Origin: Zunongwangia atlantica 22II14-10F7
Lineage (GTDB): Bacteria > Bacteroidota > Bacteroidia > Flavobacteriales > Flavobacteriaceae
Reading direction: 5' to 3'
Assembly (NCBI RefSeq): GCF_002094855.1
Contig: NZ_ARYN01000011.1
Coordinates: 124,001 to 188,000 of the forward strand
Length of the DNA stretch: 64,000 nt
In this document: piece after piece, positions 44,855 through 53,467 of the stretch
Layout of the letters: every line of letters begins with the position of its first letter
Position numbering within the stretch: the stretch's first letter is position 1
Made by a program: the position numbers and the translations under genes
The notes under the pieces: model-generated
Databases searched by the model: none
Told to the model about the DNA's origin: nothing
The model's input: the letters and a program-made list of their open reading frames with translations, nothing else

Positions 44855-45662
44855 ATTTGAGCTTAACGCTCCTTTTAACATCATTATACTCTCCGTCTAT
44901 TGGGTTTCCTTCAGAATCTAAAAGTTGCAACCTAATATTTACTTCTCCTTTTGGAAGTCCTTTGATGATGTATGGTTGCCATTTTTTGATTTCAAAAACA
45001 TTCCCATTGATCGTTGCTTTTACATAGTTTCCATTTTCAGAGAGTGTTGTATTCAATAAGAAAAAATCCAGCATTAGATTTTTAGTATCTTCTCCTGAGT
45101 ATTCTCCTTTTGGTCGGCTATAAATCAAGGTAGGCTTGTTAAAGTCTACATTGGTTTGTGCTGCGGTTGATTCTCCCACTTTGATCGTCTTAGCGACATA
45201 AGAATTTTCATTTTTTACCGATTCGTGATACGATCTACTTAAAAATGCTACGATATGGTGGGTGCCTTCGGTGAATTCTTTTGAAAAATCAGAATTGTAG
45301 TGTGCCGAATAAGGTTTATTGTCCACAATAAAATGAATATGCTGTCCTTTTCCTGAATTAGCCAATGAAGAGGTGATACTGTTTTTGGTAGTTTGAGCTC
45401 CCAGTTCATAATTTTCTACTTCAAACTGAAAATCCAAAGTGTTTTCGCTGAATTGATTATCAACCGGCACAGTTAATTTGAGTTTAGCGTCCTTGTAGGC
45501 TGGAGAATCTGTTAAGGCTACAATACTTATTTTTGAAACCTCATTTTCTTGCGAAGCAACTTCTTCATCAGAATCGTGTGTTTCTTGTTTATTTTGATTT
45601 TTACAAGCTGTAAAGCTTAGTAGGGCTATAAGACCATAAATTGATAATTTTCTATATTTCAT
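44853..45662 (-). CDS. His-containing surface lipoprotein in the zinc-regulator operon
   Basis: A 269-residue lipoprotein (ALLSFTAC, Cys20). The central part has a striking motif with clustered His, GKGQHIHFIVDNKPYSAHYNS then EGTHHIVAFLSRSYHES, which could bind a metal. The rest is beta-rich and Ig-like. The gene follows the COG0523 GTPase by 32 nt, so both are under the same candidate Zur operator. A role in surface zinc capture is inferred. Its stop codon is formed by the edge of repeat copy D. Confidence 0.78.
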   Translation of the reverse strand: MKYRKLSIYGLIALLSFTACKNQNKQETHDSDEEVASQENEVSKISIVALTDSPAYKDAKLKLTVPVDNQFSENTLDFQFEVENYELGAQTTKNSITSSLANSGKGQHIHFIVDNKPYSAHYNSDFSKEFTEGTHHIVAFLSRSYHESVKNENSYVAKTIKVGESTAAQTNVDFNKPTLIYSRPKGEYSGEDTKNLMLDFFLLNTTLSENGNYVKATINGNVFEIKKWQPYIIKGLPKGEVNIRLQLLDSEGNPIDGEYNDVKRSVKLK

Positions 45663-45694
45663 TTTTTGGATACTTTTACAGTTATACTTTAATT

Positions 45695-46888
45695 TTAAAC
45701 GGGCCAGTTATCTTCTAAGGTTAGGTTTCCATTACGCCATTTTTCGAGTTCTAAATTATTGAGTAAGCAGGCATTTAGTTGATTTCTTAGTTGTTGCTTA
45801 TCGTAATCTATTCCAATAAAGACTAATTCATTCTTACGATCGCCTAGTTCAGGATCCCATTGAAGTTCTATAGTGTCTTGATTCTCTAAAAAAACTGGAT
45901 GATCGATGCGTTCATTAAAGGGCATTGACGCCCACCATACTCCGGCGGGATCTGTTTTAAAAGATCCACCTGCGCTACTCCAAATGAGTGCCTGATCGGG
46001 ACGAGAGGCTAGCCAGAATAATCCCTTACTTCTAATTATCCCGTGAGGGAAGTTTGCCATTAGGAATTGAAATAAACGTTCAGGATGAAATGGAAGTTTT
46101 TCTTTAAAAGTAATTGAACTAATGCCATATTCTTCTGTTTCTGGGGTATGTTTATTTTCCAATTCTTTGATCCATCCTGCAGATGCTTCAGCTTTTTGGA
46201 AATCAAAATAACCCGTGTTGATTACTTCCTTATAATCAACTTTAGAATGCTGAGTCTCTAGAATTTTAGCTTCAGGGTTCAAAGCTTTTATTATCCTCTG
46301 AACATGTTGCAATTCCTGTTTTGATACCAGATCAGTTTTATTCAGGACGATAACATTAGCAAATTCAATTTGGTCTGTAAGTAAATTAACTATACTTCGA
46401 TGATCTTCCTTATCACTAGCCATTTCACGATCCTCAAGAAGTTCTGCACTAGAAAAATCATTCAAAAAATTAAACGCGTCGACTACAGTTAACATACAGT
46501 CGATATAGCTAAAATCTTTGAGATTATACAGACCTTCGTAATCTTCAAAGCTAAAGGTTTGTGCTACGGGTATGGGTTCAGAAATCCCAGTACTTTCAAT
46601 AATTAGATAATCGAAGCGATTCTCTTTTGCAAGTCGTTGTACCTCTATCATGAGGTCTTCACGTAATGTGCAACAGATGCAACCATTGCTCATTTCGACT
46701 AATTTCTCTTCTGTTTTTGAAAGGGTATGTTGATTTTCTACAAATTGCGCATCGATATTAATTTCGCTCATATCGTTTACAATGACAGCTAGTTTCATTC
46801 CTTCTCTGTTATGAAGAAGGTGATTAAGCAAGGTCGTTTTTCCTGCTCCTAGAAAACCACTAAGTACGGTAACCGGAAGTTTGCGCAT
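45695..46888 (-). CDS. COG0523/CobW-family GTPase, putative zinc metallochaperone (ZigA/ZNG1-like)
   Basis: A 397-residue protein with P-loop GFLGAGKTT at residues 11-19, the metal-binding GCICC motif at 69-73 (Cys70, 72, 73), NKTDLV as guanine-specificity motif, and a CobW C-terminal domain ([18 protein letters not shown]). COG0523 GTPases deliver metals; the Zur-linked branch works in zinc deprivation. Upstream there is a -7 box at 46918-46911 and a palindromic operator at 46939-46951, in the -33 region. The adjacent Fur-family gene strengthens the zinc assignment. Confidence 0.92.
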   Translation of the reverse strand: MRKLPVTVLSGFLGAGKTTLLNHLLHNREGMKLAVIVNDMSEINIDAQFVENQHTLSKTEEKLVEMSNGCICCTLREDLMIEVQRLAKENRFDYLIIESTGISEPIPVAQTFSFEDYEGLYNLKDFSYIDCMLTVVDAFNFLNDFSSAELLEDREMASDKEDHRSIVNLLTDQIEFANVIVLNKTDLVSKQELQHVQRIIKALNPEAKILETQHSKVDYKEVINTGYFDFQKAEASAGWIKELENKHTPETEEYGISSITFKEKLPFHPERLFQFLMANFPHGIIRSKGLFWLASRPDQALIWSSAGGSFKTDPAGVWWASMPFNERIDHPVFLENQDTIELQWDPELGDRKNELVFIGIDYDKQQLRNQLNACLLNNLELEKWRNGNLTLEDNWPV

Positions 46889-46910
46889 ATCTTTATATTT
46901 TGATATACGT

Positions 46911-46918
46911 CAAAAGTA
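46911..46918 (-). promoter_or_regulatory. -7 promoter element of the COG0523 operon
   Basis: On the minus strand the sequence is TACTTTTG, matching TAnnTTTG, 23 nt upstream of the ATG at 46888. The candidate operator begins 21 nt further upstream. Confidence 0.55.
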
Positions 46919-46938
46919 TGAAAAGCTTTTTAATAAAA

Positions 46939-46951
46939 GCAACAAAGTTGC
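46939..46951. promoter_or_regulatory. Candidate Zur operator upstream of the COG0523 gene
   Basis: GCAACAAAGTTGC is a GCAAC-n3-GTTGC palindrome, embedded in an A/T-rich flank. It covers the expected -33 position relative to the -7 box at 46911-46918, so a bound repressor would block RNA polymerase. Confidence 0.6.
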
Positions 46952-46991
46952 GTTAAAAATAAAAAATTATGGCTAAGCTTATGGTTTAGAT

Positions 46992-47402
46992 TTAATTAGT
47001 TGAGCTGATGCAACGCTTACAAGTCCCGATGATAAGCAGTTGTGTTTCTCTAATATTATATCCGGGCAGTTGAGGAACTTTTACAGTATTTGGTAAACAC
47101 TCTACATTACCACATACTTCACATTGAAAATGTAAGTGATTATGAATATGCTGTGGAGGCTCTTCATTACAAGTTTTACAAAGCGCGTAAAAAGATTTGC
47201 CGTTTTGTCCCGTAACAAAATGAATTTTACCGGCTTCAACGAATCGATCTAACATTCGATACACTGTTGTTTTATTGATATGATCTTCTAATTGCTCTCT
47301 AATTTCATCAGCAGTTAAAGCCTTTTCAGCATTTTTCAAGAGGTCTAAAACCGCTTTTTGATGTTTTGTGTTTCTTGTTTTTTTACTCTCCGTAGTTTTC
47401 AT
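46992..47402 (-). CDS. zur: Fur-family metalloregulator, probably Zur
   Basis: A 136-residue protein. The winged-helix N-terminus is KHQKAVLDLLKNAEKALTADEIREQL, with NKTTVYRMLDRFVEAGKIH as recognition helix. The His-rich hinge and sensor segment is EPPQHIHNHLHFQCEVCG. The structural zinc site is CxxC twice (FQCEVCG and GTCKRC). Short length, the adjacent COG0523 GTPase and the palindromes nearby favour Zur over Fur. It lies 103 nt upstream of the GTPase gene. No copy of the palindrome was seen in front of the regulator itself. Confidence 0.85.
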   Translation of the reverse strand: MKTTESKKTRNTKHQKAVLDLLKNAEKALTADEIREQLEDHINKTTVYRMLDRFVEAGKIHFVTGQNGKSFYALCKTCNEEPPQHIHNHLHFQCEVCGNVECLPNTVKVPQLPGYNIRETQLLIIGTCKRCISSTN

Positions 47403-47477
47403 AATCCTCCCTTTTATTACGTAAATGTAAGCTTTATCAAAAAAACTAAAAAATCACCTATTTTTCGTTTAAAACTA

Positions 47478-47502
47478 AAAGCAGGCCATTAAAGCCTGCT
47501 TT
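47478..47502 (-). terminator. Hairpin terminator of the novel lipoprotein gene
   Basis: AAAGCAGGC and GCCTGCTTT form a perfect 9-bp stem with a 7-nt loop. On the minus strand the stem ends in TTTTAGTTTT. It lies 48 nt after the stop at 47550. Confidence 0.65.
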
Positions 47503-47549
47503 CGAATCAAAATTTGAAAAATGAAAAATATAAAAAATAAAACTACTTA

Positions 47550-48716
47550 TTAGTGTTCATGAGCATCTTCCGAGGCCGGCGACATTACAAGAGTAATATC
47601 GGTTTCAAAAGTTAAACCTACAGTGGTTTCCGCTTGTACTTTAATTAAATATTCTCCTGCTGTAAGATTATGGTTATGAGCCACAGTTATTTGTCCTGTT
47701 TCCTGGTCGATACTTATAATACCGGCTTCATTCGCAAAGGCTGCACCATCTTTTTGTATATTCAGAATTGAAAATGATTGTTTGTATTGAGCAGGGTAGA
47801 CGTTAGGAGCTGGTGATTGATAGTTTTCATGTAGTGCGATATGCAAACGGTTTGTTAGAATAGTAAGGTCAAGATCAGGATAAAAGGTGCCATACAGAAA
47901 TTTGATTTCAGGGATAAATCGCACACGAAATTGTCTTGTTGCCAAAGTGAAACCATCTCTGCTTAAGGAGGCTATAAGATCATAGGTCCATTCTGCCTCC
48001 TGATCGGGATCACCTGCATTTTCATCAAATGAAATTTGGTTATTTTCTACGAAAACCTTCCCGTCCGGTCGTCCGTTTTGGTGTAAATCCCACTGAGTGT
48101 TTTCAAGATCCAATTCGTAGGTAGAAAGATGGTAGGTTATGCTATCACTTGTTCCGTACATTTGATATGCAAATGGAATACGTAATTCATTATCCATTTC
48201 GTCTATATCAATTTCTGCAGGAGCAATTTTTACAAAGAATGTTTTACTTACCGGTAAGAATGTTGGATAGGCACTTGCTGTAAGTGTAATTTTGTAAGCT
48301 TCCGGTAGTCTTTTTCCAGTTATGGACGAGTTAAAATTATTGGGATATAGTTCCTGACTTTGAATTGAAAATTGGTTATTCAATGTGTCTATAACAATTC
48401 CTGTGTCTAAAACATCTTCTAAGCTTTTATTATCAGTGATATTTATATTCTCATGGTTAAATAGCATTTCAAAACTTACATTTTGATCTTTATAATCTTC
48501 GGGCAGTTCCGCATAGAAGTCTTCCCCATAAGTTAGCTTAATCGTATCTGGTAAAGTGATAGGGGCCAGGTAACCCGTGGGCTCGATTTCTGGTGGAGGT
48601 TCAGGTGTTTCTTCTACATCAGTGTCAATCATGAAATCATCAGAGCTATCGCAGGCGCTAAATAAAAATAGAAATATGGCTAGTTGCCATAATCTGGTAA
48701 AATAAAATTTGGTCAT
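47550..48716 (-). CDS. Novel lipoprotein under a candidate Zur operator
   Basis: A 388-residue lipoprotein with start MTKFYFTRLWQLAIF and lipobox FLFSAC; the upstream in-frame MHKK start is less likely. A Pro/Glu-rich surface linker (EETPEPPPEIEPTG) follows. The bulk consists of beta-sandwich-like stretches of cadherin or Ig type (DTIKLTYGEDFYAELP, YKITLTASAYPTFLPVSKTFFVKI, and TGQITVAHNHNLTAGEYLIKVQAET). It ends in EDAHEH, a possible metal-binding tail. I do not recognise a family. The operator at 48756-48768, the adjacent Fur-family gene and the His residues suggest a surface zinc-acquisition role (inference). Confidence 0.8.
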   Translation of the reverse strand: MTKFYFTRLWQLAIFLFLFSACDSSDDFMIDTDVEETPEPPPEIEPTGYLAPITLPDTIKLTYGEDFYAELPEDYKDQNVSFEMLFNHENINITDNKSLEDVLDTGIVIDTLNNQFSIQSQELYPNNFNSSITGKRLPEAYKITLTASAYPTFLPVSKTFFVKIAPAEIDIDEMDNELRIPFAYQMYGTSDSITYHLSTYELDLENTQWDLHQNGRPDGKVFVENNQISFDENAGDPDQEAEWTYDLIASLSRDGFTLATRQFRVRFIPEIKFLYGTFYPDLDLTILTNRLHIALHENYQSPAPNVYPAQYKQSFSILNIQKDGAAFANEAGIISIDQETGQITVAHNHNLTAGEYLIKVQAETTVGLTFETDITLVMSPASEDAHEH

Positions 48717-48728
48717 TGTTTTTTTGTG

Positions 48729-48736
48729 CAAGAATA
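48729..48736 (-). promoter_or_regulatory. -7-like element of the novel lipoprotein gene
   Basis: On the minus strand the sequence is TATTCTTG, one mismatch from TAnnTTTG. It is 13 nt upstream of the ATG at 48716, and the operator follows 20 nt upstream, the same layout as at the COG0523 promoter. Confidence 0.4.
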
Positions 48737-48755
48737 GCAGTTTTTATAATTAAAA

Positions 48756-48768
48756 GCAACATTGTTGC
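48756..48768. promoter_or_regulatory. Candidate Zur operator upstream of the novel lipoprotein gene
   Basis: GCAACATTGTTGC is a GCAAC-n3-GTTGC palindrome, extended by AA/TT symmetry on both sides (TAAAAGCAAC, GTTGCATTAAA). It is the same motif and spacing as at 46939-46951. Confidence 0.62.
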
Positions 48769-48951
48769 ATTAAATATATTTTACCGATTAATCTTCCACT
48801 GCTTGTACGATCTCGTTCAGGATTTTATAGTTCCCAAATCATTTTTTAAGTCATAAAAAAATAAGAATTAGAAACAGAAACTTAAGAAGCTTCACTATTA
48901 AAATTGAATGATATTTTATCTAATTTCTAAAGCCTTCGCTTAAAATTTTAA

Positions 48952-48959
48952 TAATTTTG
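48952..48959 (+). promoter_or_regulatory. -7 promoter element of the LytS/LytTR operon
   Basis: TAATTTTG matches TAnnTTTG and lies 21 nt before the ATG at 48981. It overlaps an in-frame TTG at 48957, so that codon cannot be the start. Confidence 0.55.
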
Positions 48960-48980
48960 TACATCGCCCAACTAATCAAC

Positions 48981-50699
48981 ATGCAACTTTCTTTAAGGAC
49001 AATATTAGTGCTTTTAGGCATTCTTTTTTCGCTTAATCTTAGCAGTCAGTCTCAAAAGTCTTTTGAATTTCAAACTATAGATTCCTTATTGCAGGCGCAA
49101 AATTATGCCTTAGCTAAAACTAAAGTTTCTAAACTGCTAACAATCCAAAATGATGATTCTTTAAGCGCTAAAGTGCATTTGTATTTAGGCAAAATAGAAT
49201 TACTTACCGGGAATATAGATACAGCACTTGCTGAATATTTTAAAGCTAAAGCACATCAAAATTATTTAAGCCTTCAGGATAAAGTCAATTTGTTTTCAGG
49301 CGTAGGAGTTATATATTCTAAATCTCAGAATTTTGAAGATGCCATTATAAATTTTGAAGAAGCTTTAAATTATGCTGAAACTGATTTAGATCGTTTAAAA
49401 ATCCTGGTAAATCTTGGTAGCGTTTCTATGGAAGCTGACAAAGGGCAGCAGGTAAGCAAAATTTACAACGAAGCACTGGCAATCACTAGAAAGCTTGAAG
49501 AATACGGTGTAGAAGCTATTATTTATACCAATCTTAGTAATTATTATCTTAAAGAGCGCAACTGGAAAAAAGCGGAAGAAAGCGCAAAAAAAAGTCTGCA
49601 TTTAAGAGATTCGTTAAAAATGCCGGTTTCAGTAATTACTTTAAATAATCTTGGCTATGCACAGGTAAATAGTGGAAATATAGAAAACGGAATCAAAAAC
49701 TACAATAAAGCCTTAAAGGATGCTAATTTGCAAGAAAAAATTCAGCTTTTATACAATTTAAGGAGCGCAAATATTGCTGCGGGAGACTACCAGACAGCAT
49801 TACGATATTACGACCAATATGATAGTGTAAAGGATATTGCTGCCAGTAAAAACTACGAACAAAAAATTGCTGATATCAGGACGGCTTATGAAACTGTAGA
49901 GAAAGAGAAAAAAATAGCCTTACTGGAAGCCGAAAATAAGATTAGAAAACGCGAATTGATTTGGATTATTATAGCCGGACTCGTTTTATTATTAGCATTA
50001 GGAATTGGTGGCTATTTTAGGATGAAACACATTAAGATTCGGCAAAAATTAGAGCAATCTCATTTAAGAAGTAAATTTTTAAGATTGCAGCTTAATCCTC
50101 ATTTTTTGTTTAATGCCCTGCAACAGGTTCAGTTCTATATTTATAAGAACGAGCGTGAAACTTCTATGCAATATCTGGATAATTTTGGAAAACTTATAAG
50201 ATCGGTTTTAGAACATTCAGATTCAGATTTTATTAAACTAAGTGAGGAAATTGCGATGCTTCATAATTATTTAAGTTTACAGGAAAATGCTATTGCAACA
50301 GATTTTTCGTTTCTAATTAAATGTGATGCTGCAATTTCTGCCGAAGAAATAAGGATACCGGCAATGCTATTACAGCCATTTGTAGAAAATGCGGTTATTC
50401 ATGGCGCTAAAGGAAGACCAAATAATCCCAAAGTTGAGGTTTTATTTAAAACAACAGAAGCTAAGCATAAAATAAGCGTTGAAATTATCGATAATGGCCT
50501 GGGAATTCAGCAAAAACAAAGAAATATTCAGCATGATAAATTACATCGATCTATGGGGCAGGATATTCTCAAAAAGAGAATGCAAGAGCTAAATACAATA
50601 AATCAAATTAAAATAGATTTAGAAATTAGCAATGCTACTAAAGATGAAAAATACCCGGGAACAAGGGTGAAACTTATTATCCCTTTTGTTGACGTTTAA
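48981..50699 (+). CDS. TPR-containing sensor histidine kinase of the LytS/YehU type
   Basis: A 572-residue protein. The signal peptide (MQLSLRTILVLLGILFSLNL) is followed by a periplasmic TPR array (about residues 25-300). One membrane segment (IIIAGLVLLLALGIGGYF) precedes the His_kinase domain, with phospho-acceptor His in LQLNPHFLFNALQQVQFYIY, and a HATPase region (MLLQPFVENAVIHGAKG, DNGLGI). It signals to the LytTR regulator 11 nt downstream. The signal is unknown. Confidence 0.95.
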   Translation: MQLSLRTILVLLGILFSLNLSSQSQKSFEFQTIDSLLQAQNYALAKTKVSKLLTIQNDDSLSAKVHLYLGKIELLTGNIDTALAEYFKAKAHQNYLSLQDKVNLFSGVGVIYSKSQNFEDAIINFEEALNYAETDLDRLKILVNLGSVSMEADKGQQVSKIYNEALAITRKLEEYGVEAIIYTNLSNYYLKERNWKKAEESAKKSLHLRDSLKMPVSVITLNNLGYAQVNSGNIENGIKNYNKALKDANLQEKIQLLYNLRSANIAAGDYQTALRYYDQYDSVKDIAASKNYEQKIADIRTAYETVEKEKKIALLEAENKIRKRELIWIIIAGLVLLLALGIGGYFRMKHIKIRQKLEQSHLRSKFLRLQLNPHFLFNALQQVQFYIYKNERETSMQYLDNFGKLIRSVLEHSDSDFIKLSEEIAMLHNYLSLQENAIATDFSFLIKCDAAISAEEIRIPAMLLQPFVENAVIHGAKGRPNNPKVEVLFKTTEAKHKISVEIIDNGLGIQQKQRNIQHDKLHRSMGQDILKKRMQELNTINQIKIDLEISNATKDEKYPGTRVKLIIPFVDV

Positions 50700-50710
50700 A
50701 TAAGCTGCAG

Positions 50711-51478
50711 ATGGATTTAGAAAGTAAAAAGGATTATTTACGAGTGCTTATTGTAGAAGATAACTATGCATCTTTGGCAATGCTTAGCGAAATTCTTAAA
50801 ACAAATTTTGGTTTCGAAATTTGTGCTGTAAGTACTTTAAAAGAAGCTAGTGATAAAGTGGTTTCTTTTTTACCAGAATTGCTGATTTTAGATATTAATT
50901 TACCCGACGGAAATTCTATAGATTTTCTTGAAAACCTGTATCAACAGGGTTATCCAGAATTTAAGGTTATTTTTACCACTGCCTATGCCAACTACGCTGT
51001 AGATGCTTTTAAACTGAGTGCTTTAGATTTTTTACTGAAGCCCATAGCGCCACAAAACCTTATAAAATCTGTAGAAAAGGTCTTGAAAAATATTTCTGCT
51101 GAAAATTATAGAAAACAGCTGGAAACTTTATTTCTTAACGAGAGGCAAAAACAGGATAAAAAGATTGTTTTGAAAACGCAGGATGATATTCATATTGTAA
51201 GCTTAAAAGATATTATCCAGGCACAATCTGATAACAATTATACTTTATTTCATCTGGCGAACACTAAAAATGTTTTAGTGTCTAAATCGCTAAAGAATTT
51301 TGAAAATGAACTCTCAAAATATGGATTTTTAAGAGTGCATCAATCACACCTAATAAATAGTGCACATATTGCTTCATATAATCGAAAAAAGCAATTTGTG
51401 GTTTTAAGCGAGGGGGTAGAAGTGCCGGTTTCTCAAAATAAAAAGCATTTGTTACTCAACTTCTTCAACGAATTCTAA
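50711..51478 (+). CDS. LytTR-family response regulator
   Basis: A 255-residue protein with a receiver domain (Asp in LLILDINLPDGNSIDFL, near residue 60; TTAYANYAVDAFKLSALDFLLKP) and a C-terminal LytTR DNA-binding domain (about 155-250, IVSLKDIIQAQSDNNYTLFH, FLRVHQSHLINSAHIASY). It is co-transcribed with the kinase. Targets are unknown; the secreted protein gene 113 nt downstream has its own promoter and is one candidate. Confidence 0.95.
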   Translation: MDLESKKDYLRVLIVEDNYASLAMLSEILKTNFGFEICAVSTLKEASDKVVSFLPELLILDINLPDGNSIDFLENLYQQGYPEFKVIFTTAYANYAVDAFKLSALDFLLKPIAPQNLIKSVEKVLKNISAENYRKQLETLFLNERQKQDKKIVLKTQDDIHIVSLKDIIQAQSDNNYTLFHLANTKNVLVSKSLKNFENELSKYGFLRVHQSHLINSAHIASYNRKKQFVVLSEGVEVPVSQNKKHLLLNFFNEF

Positions 51479-51559
51479 CCAAATAGCAGCAAATTCTAAT
51501 ACACACGCAGCAGTTACTAAAGCCTTTTAAATTCTGAATAACAGGTGTTTTTTGAGATG

Positions 51560-51567
51560 TATATTTG
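51560..51567 (+). promoter_or_regulatory. -7 promoter element of the secreted-protein gene
   Basis: TATATTTG matches TAnnTTTG, 24 nt before the ATG at 51592. It excludes the upstream in-frame start at 51565. Confidence 0.55.
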
Positions 51568-51591
51568 AACTTGAATCGCAATAAATATCTC

Positions 51592-52407
51592 ATGAAAACA
51601 AAGCTTTATATTTTTGTACTTGGCTTTTTTATGATCTCTAGTGGTCTTCAGGCACAATTATTCAATAAGATTAAAGGTAAAATTGAAGATAAAGCAGCAG
51701 AAGTTGTAGAAGAAGGATTAAACGCTGGGAAAAAGAATAAAAATACGAAGTCTAGATCTGGTAGAATTCAGTTAGGAGAAGTTATGGATTTTAATCCGGC
51801 AGATTCGATAATTTATGCTACTAATTTTTCAAGAACTAAAGTAGGTTCAATGCCGCAAGACTGGAAAACAACAGGATCTGGATCTGTAATTCCTGTAAGC
51901 CAGATAGGAGGGAACTGGTTAAAAATGTCTGAGCGTACTTCGTATAAATTAAATAAATCTTTATACTATCCAGAAGATTTTACGGTAGAATTTGATCTTT
52001 TGGTAGCAGCAGATAAAGTAGATGATCTTTCGTCTTTATACTTTGGTTTCACTAAAGATAATAGTTTAAGCAGATGGATTTCTTCAAATAATATTTGGTA
52101 TACAGAATTGCAGTATATGAATAATAACGATGTTGTTGTTAGCAGTCCTTCAGCAGATATTTACCAGGCTTTAAATTACGATTTAGAAACCTATGCAAAC
52201 CAGGTAATGCATATAGCGATTGAAGTACACCAGGACCAGGTAAAGATATTTTTAGACGGGAATAAGATAGCCGATACAAAATTATTTAACAGAGAGAAAG
52301 CAAAGCATTTCTTTATTAGTAGTCCGCTGCGCCAAAATCATAATTCAACAACTTTAATCAGTAATTTTAAAATTAGCGTTTATAAAGATTTACTTTCGAA
52401 GTTGTAA
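51592..52407 (+). CDS. Secreted protein with a LamG-like domain
   Basis: A 271-residue protein with start MKTKLYIFVLGFFMISSGLQ and signal cleavage after QAQ. A Lys-rich helical linker (FNKIKGKIEDKAAEVVEEGL) precedes a beta-rich domain of about 190 residues (FSRTKVGSMPQDWKTTGSG, FTVEFDLLVAADKVDDLSSL, VKIFLDGNKIADTKLF) with the layout of a concanavalin/LamG fold. Related modules often precede OmpA domains in Bacteroidota, but no OmpA domain is present here. It follows the LytTR regulator and ends at a strong terminator. Confidence 0.75.
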   Translation: MKTKLYIFVLGFFMISSGLQAQLFNKIKGKIEDKAAEVVEEGLNAGKKNKNTKSRSGRIQLGEVMDFNPADSIIYATNFSRTKVGSMPQDWKTTGSGSVIPVSQIGGNWLKMSERTSYKLNKSLYYPEDFTVEFDLLVAADKVDDLSSLYFGFTKDNSLSRWISSNNIWYTELQYMNNNDVVVSSPSADIYQALNYDLETYANQVMHIAIEVHQDQVKIFLDGNKIADTKLFNREKAKHFFISSPLRQNHNSTTLISNFKISVYKDLLSKL

Positions 52408-52430
52408 AAAGTACCATAATCATACAGCTG

Positions 52431-52467
52431 ATATTCGATAAAAATTAGACTTGTTTTTATCGAATAT
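52431..52467. terminator. Intrinsic terminator
   Basis: ATATTCGATAAAAA (52431-52444) and TTTTTATCGAATAT (52454-52467) form a perfect 14-bp stem with a 9-nt loop, 23 nt after the stop at 52407. It lies just before repeat copy E. Confidence 0.75.
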
Positions 52468-52478
52468 TAGTTATTCTT

Positions 52479-52521
52479 TTTATTGGCACCGCCAAAGGGT
52501 AATCCCCCGAGGTAGTTTACT
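52479..52521 (+). repeat. Dispersed intergenic repeat, copy E
   Basis: TTTATTGGCACCGCCAAAGG then GTAATCCCCCGAGG then TAGTTTACT, with a short internal change in the GGGTAT hairpin. It sits 15 nt beyond the 3' end of the minus-strand acetyltransferase gene. Confidence 0.88.
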
Positions 52522-52536
52522 GTTGGGAATGATTGC

Positions 52537-53031
52537 TTAAAAATTACCTACCACGCTTGCCAAAACAATAGATGTCTCTACTTGTCTTTCAGGAATATTC
52601 CAATAATTTTTTAAAAGTTTATTCTTCTCGGTTTCGGGTAAAACTTTAAAGCCGTTCTTGGTGTAAAAACTAATTGCCCAGGATGCACTGGCCCAGGTTC
52701 CAATCAAAATAGGTGTTTTAGACATTTGGATGAGATGTCTAAGTAATTTACCTCCTATCCCTTTTTGTCTTTCTGAAGTTCGCACATAAGCATGCCTAAT
52801 TAAAGTGACGTCGTTTTTAAATTGTATTCCCATAACGCCCAATATCTTATTATTTTCTTCGAAGTTCCAGAATTCTACACCTTCAATAATCTGTTCTTGC
52901 AATTCTTCTTCAGTCATGTATGGTTCTTTCCATCGATCGCTGGGGATTACGCCTTTATAGGCTATTGAAGCATCGTTAATAATTTCGTGTATTGTTGCAA
53001 AATCTTTCTTAGGATCACTTTTTATAATCAT
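52537..53031 (-). CDS. GNAT-family N-acetyltransferase
   Basis: A 164-residue protein with the GNAT layout: a beta4 segment NNKILGVMGIQFKNDVTLIR, the acetyl-CoA loop VRTSERQKGIGGKLLRHLI (R/Q-x-x-G-x-G/A type), and ILIGTWASASWAISFYTKNGF. The substrate is unknown; the pattern is close to phosphinothricin/amino-acid acetyltransferase-like proteins. It follows the tautomerase gene by 21 nt, forming a two-gene unit with cassette-like sequences on its right side. Confidence 0.9.
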   Translation of the reverse strand: MIIKSDPKKDFATIHEIINDASIAYKGVIPSDRWKEPYMTEEELQEQIIEGVEFWNFEENNKILGVMGIQFKNDVTLIRHAYVRTSERQKGIGGKLLRHLIQMSKTPILIGTWASASWAISFYTKNGFKVLPETEKNKLLKNYWNIPERQVETSIVLASVVGNF

Positions 53032-53052
53032 ACAATTTAAATTCGGTTTAAT

Positions 53053-53442
53053 TTAGACTTCAATTTTATAATTTAAAGAAACCTCGTCGCCCGTCATTCC
53101 TCTAAATCCCCAATTTGATGCCGGACTTTCTAGTATAACAATCTCAATATCTATTGTAGAAATATGCAATTGTTCATGGATTTCTTTAAACAACATTTTA
53201 ATAAGATTCTTTTTGGTTGTGACGGTTCTTCCGGCAATCATCATGATTTCTATGATGATGTATTTATCTGTTCTTCCTTCAGGATAATAAAAATCTTCTT
53301 TTTCAAGATTTATAAATCTATGAGCCCTTTTGTTTTTAGGAAAACTCAAGGCTTCAACCACACAATAATGAATAATATCTGATAGTTGAGATTTGATATT
53401 TTTCAGGTTTGTTTTTAATCCGTAAACTTTTATTTGTGACAT
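53053..53442 (-). CDS. Tautomerase-family protein
   Basis: A 129-residue protein matching the Tautomerase_2 group: LSDIIHYCVVEALSFPKNKR then AHRFINLEKEDFYYPEGRTD, IIIEIMMIAGRTVTTKKNLIKMLF, and the end PASNWGFRGMTGDEVSLNY. The usual catalytic Pro directly after Met is absent (MSQIKVYG), so its activity is uncertain. It lies 21 nt upstream of the acetyltransferase gene. Confidence 0.87.
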   Translation of the reverse strand: MSQIKVYGLKTNLKNIKSQLSDIIHYCVVEALSFPKNKRAHRFINLEKEDFYYPEGRTDKYIIIEIMMIAGRTVTTKKNLIKMLFKEIHEQLHISTIDIEIVILESPASNWGFRGMTGDEVSLNYKIEV

Positions 53443-53467
53443 CCTGATTTTATTAGGTTGAGAAATA

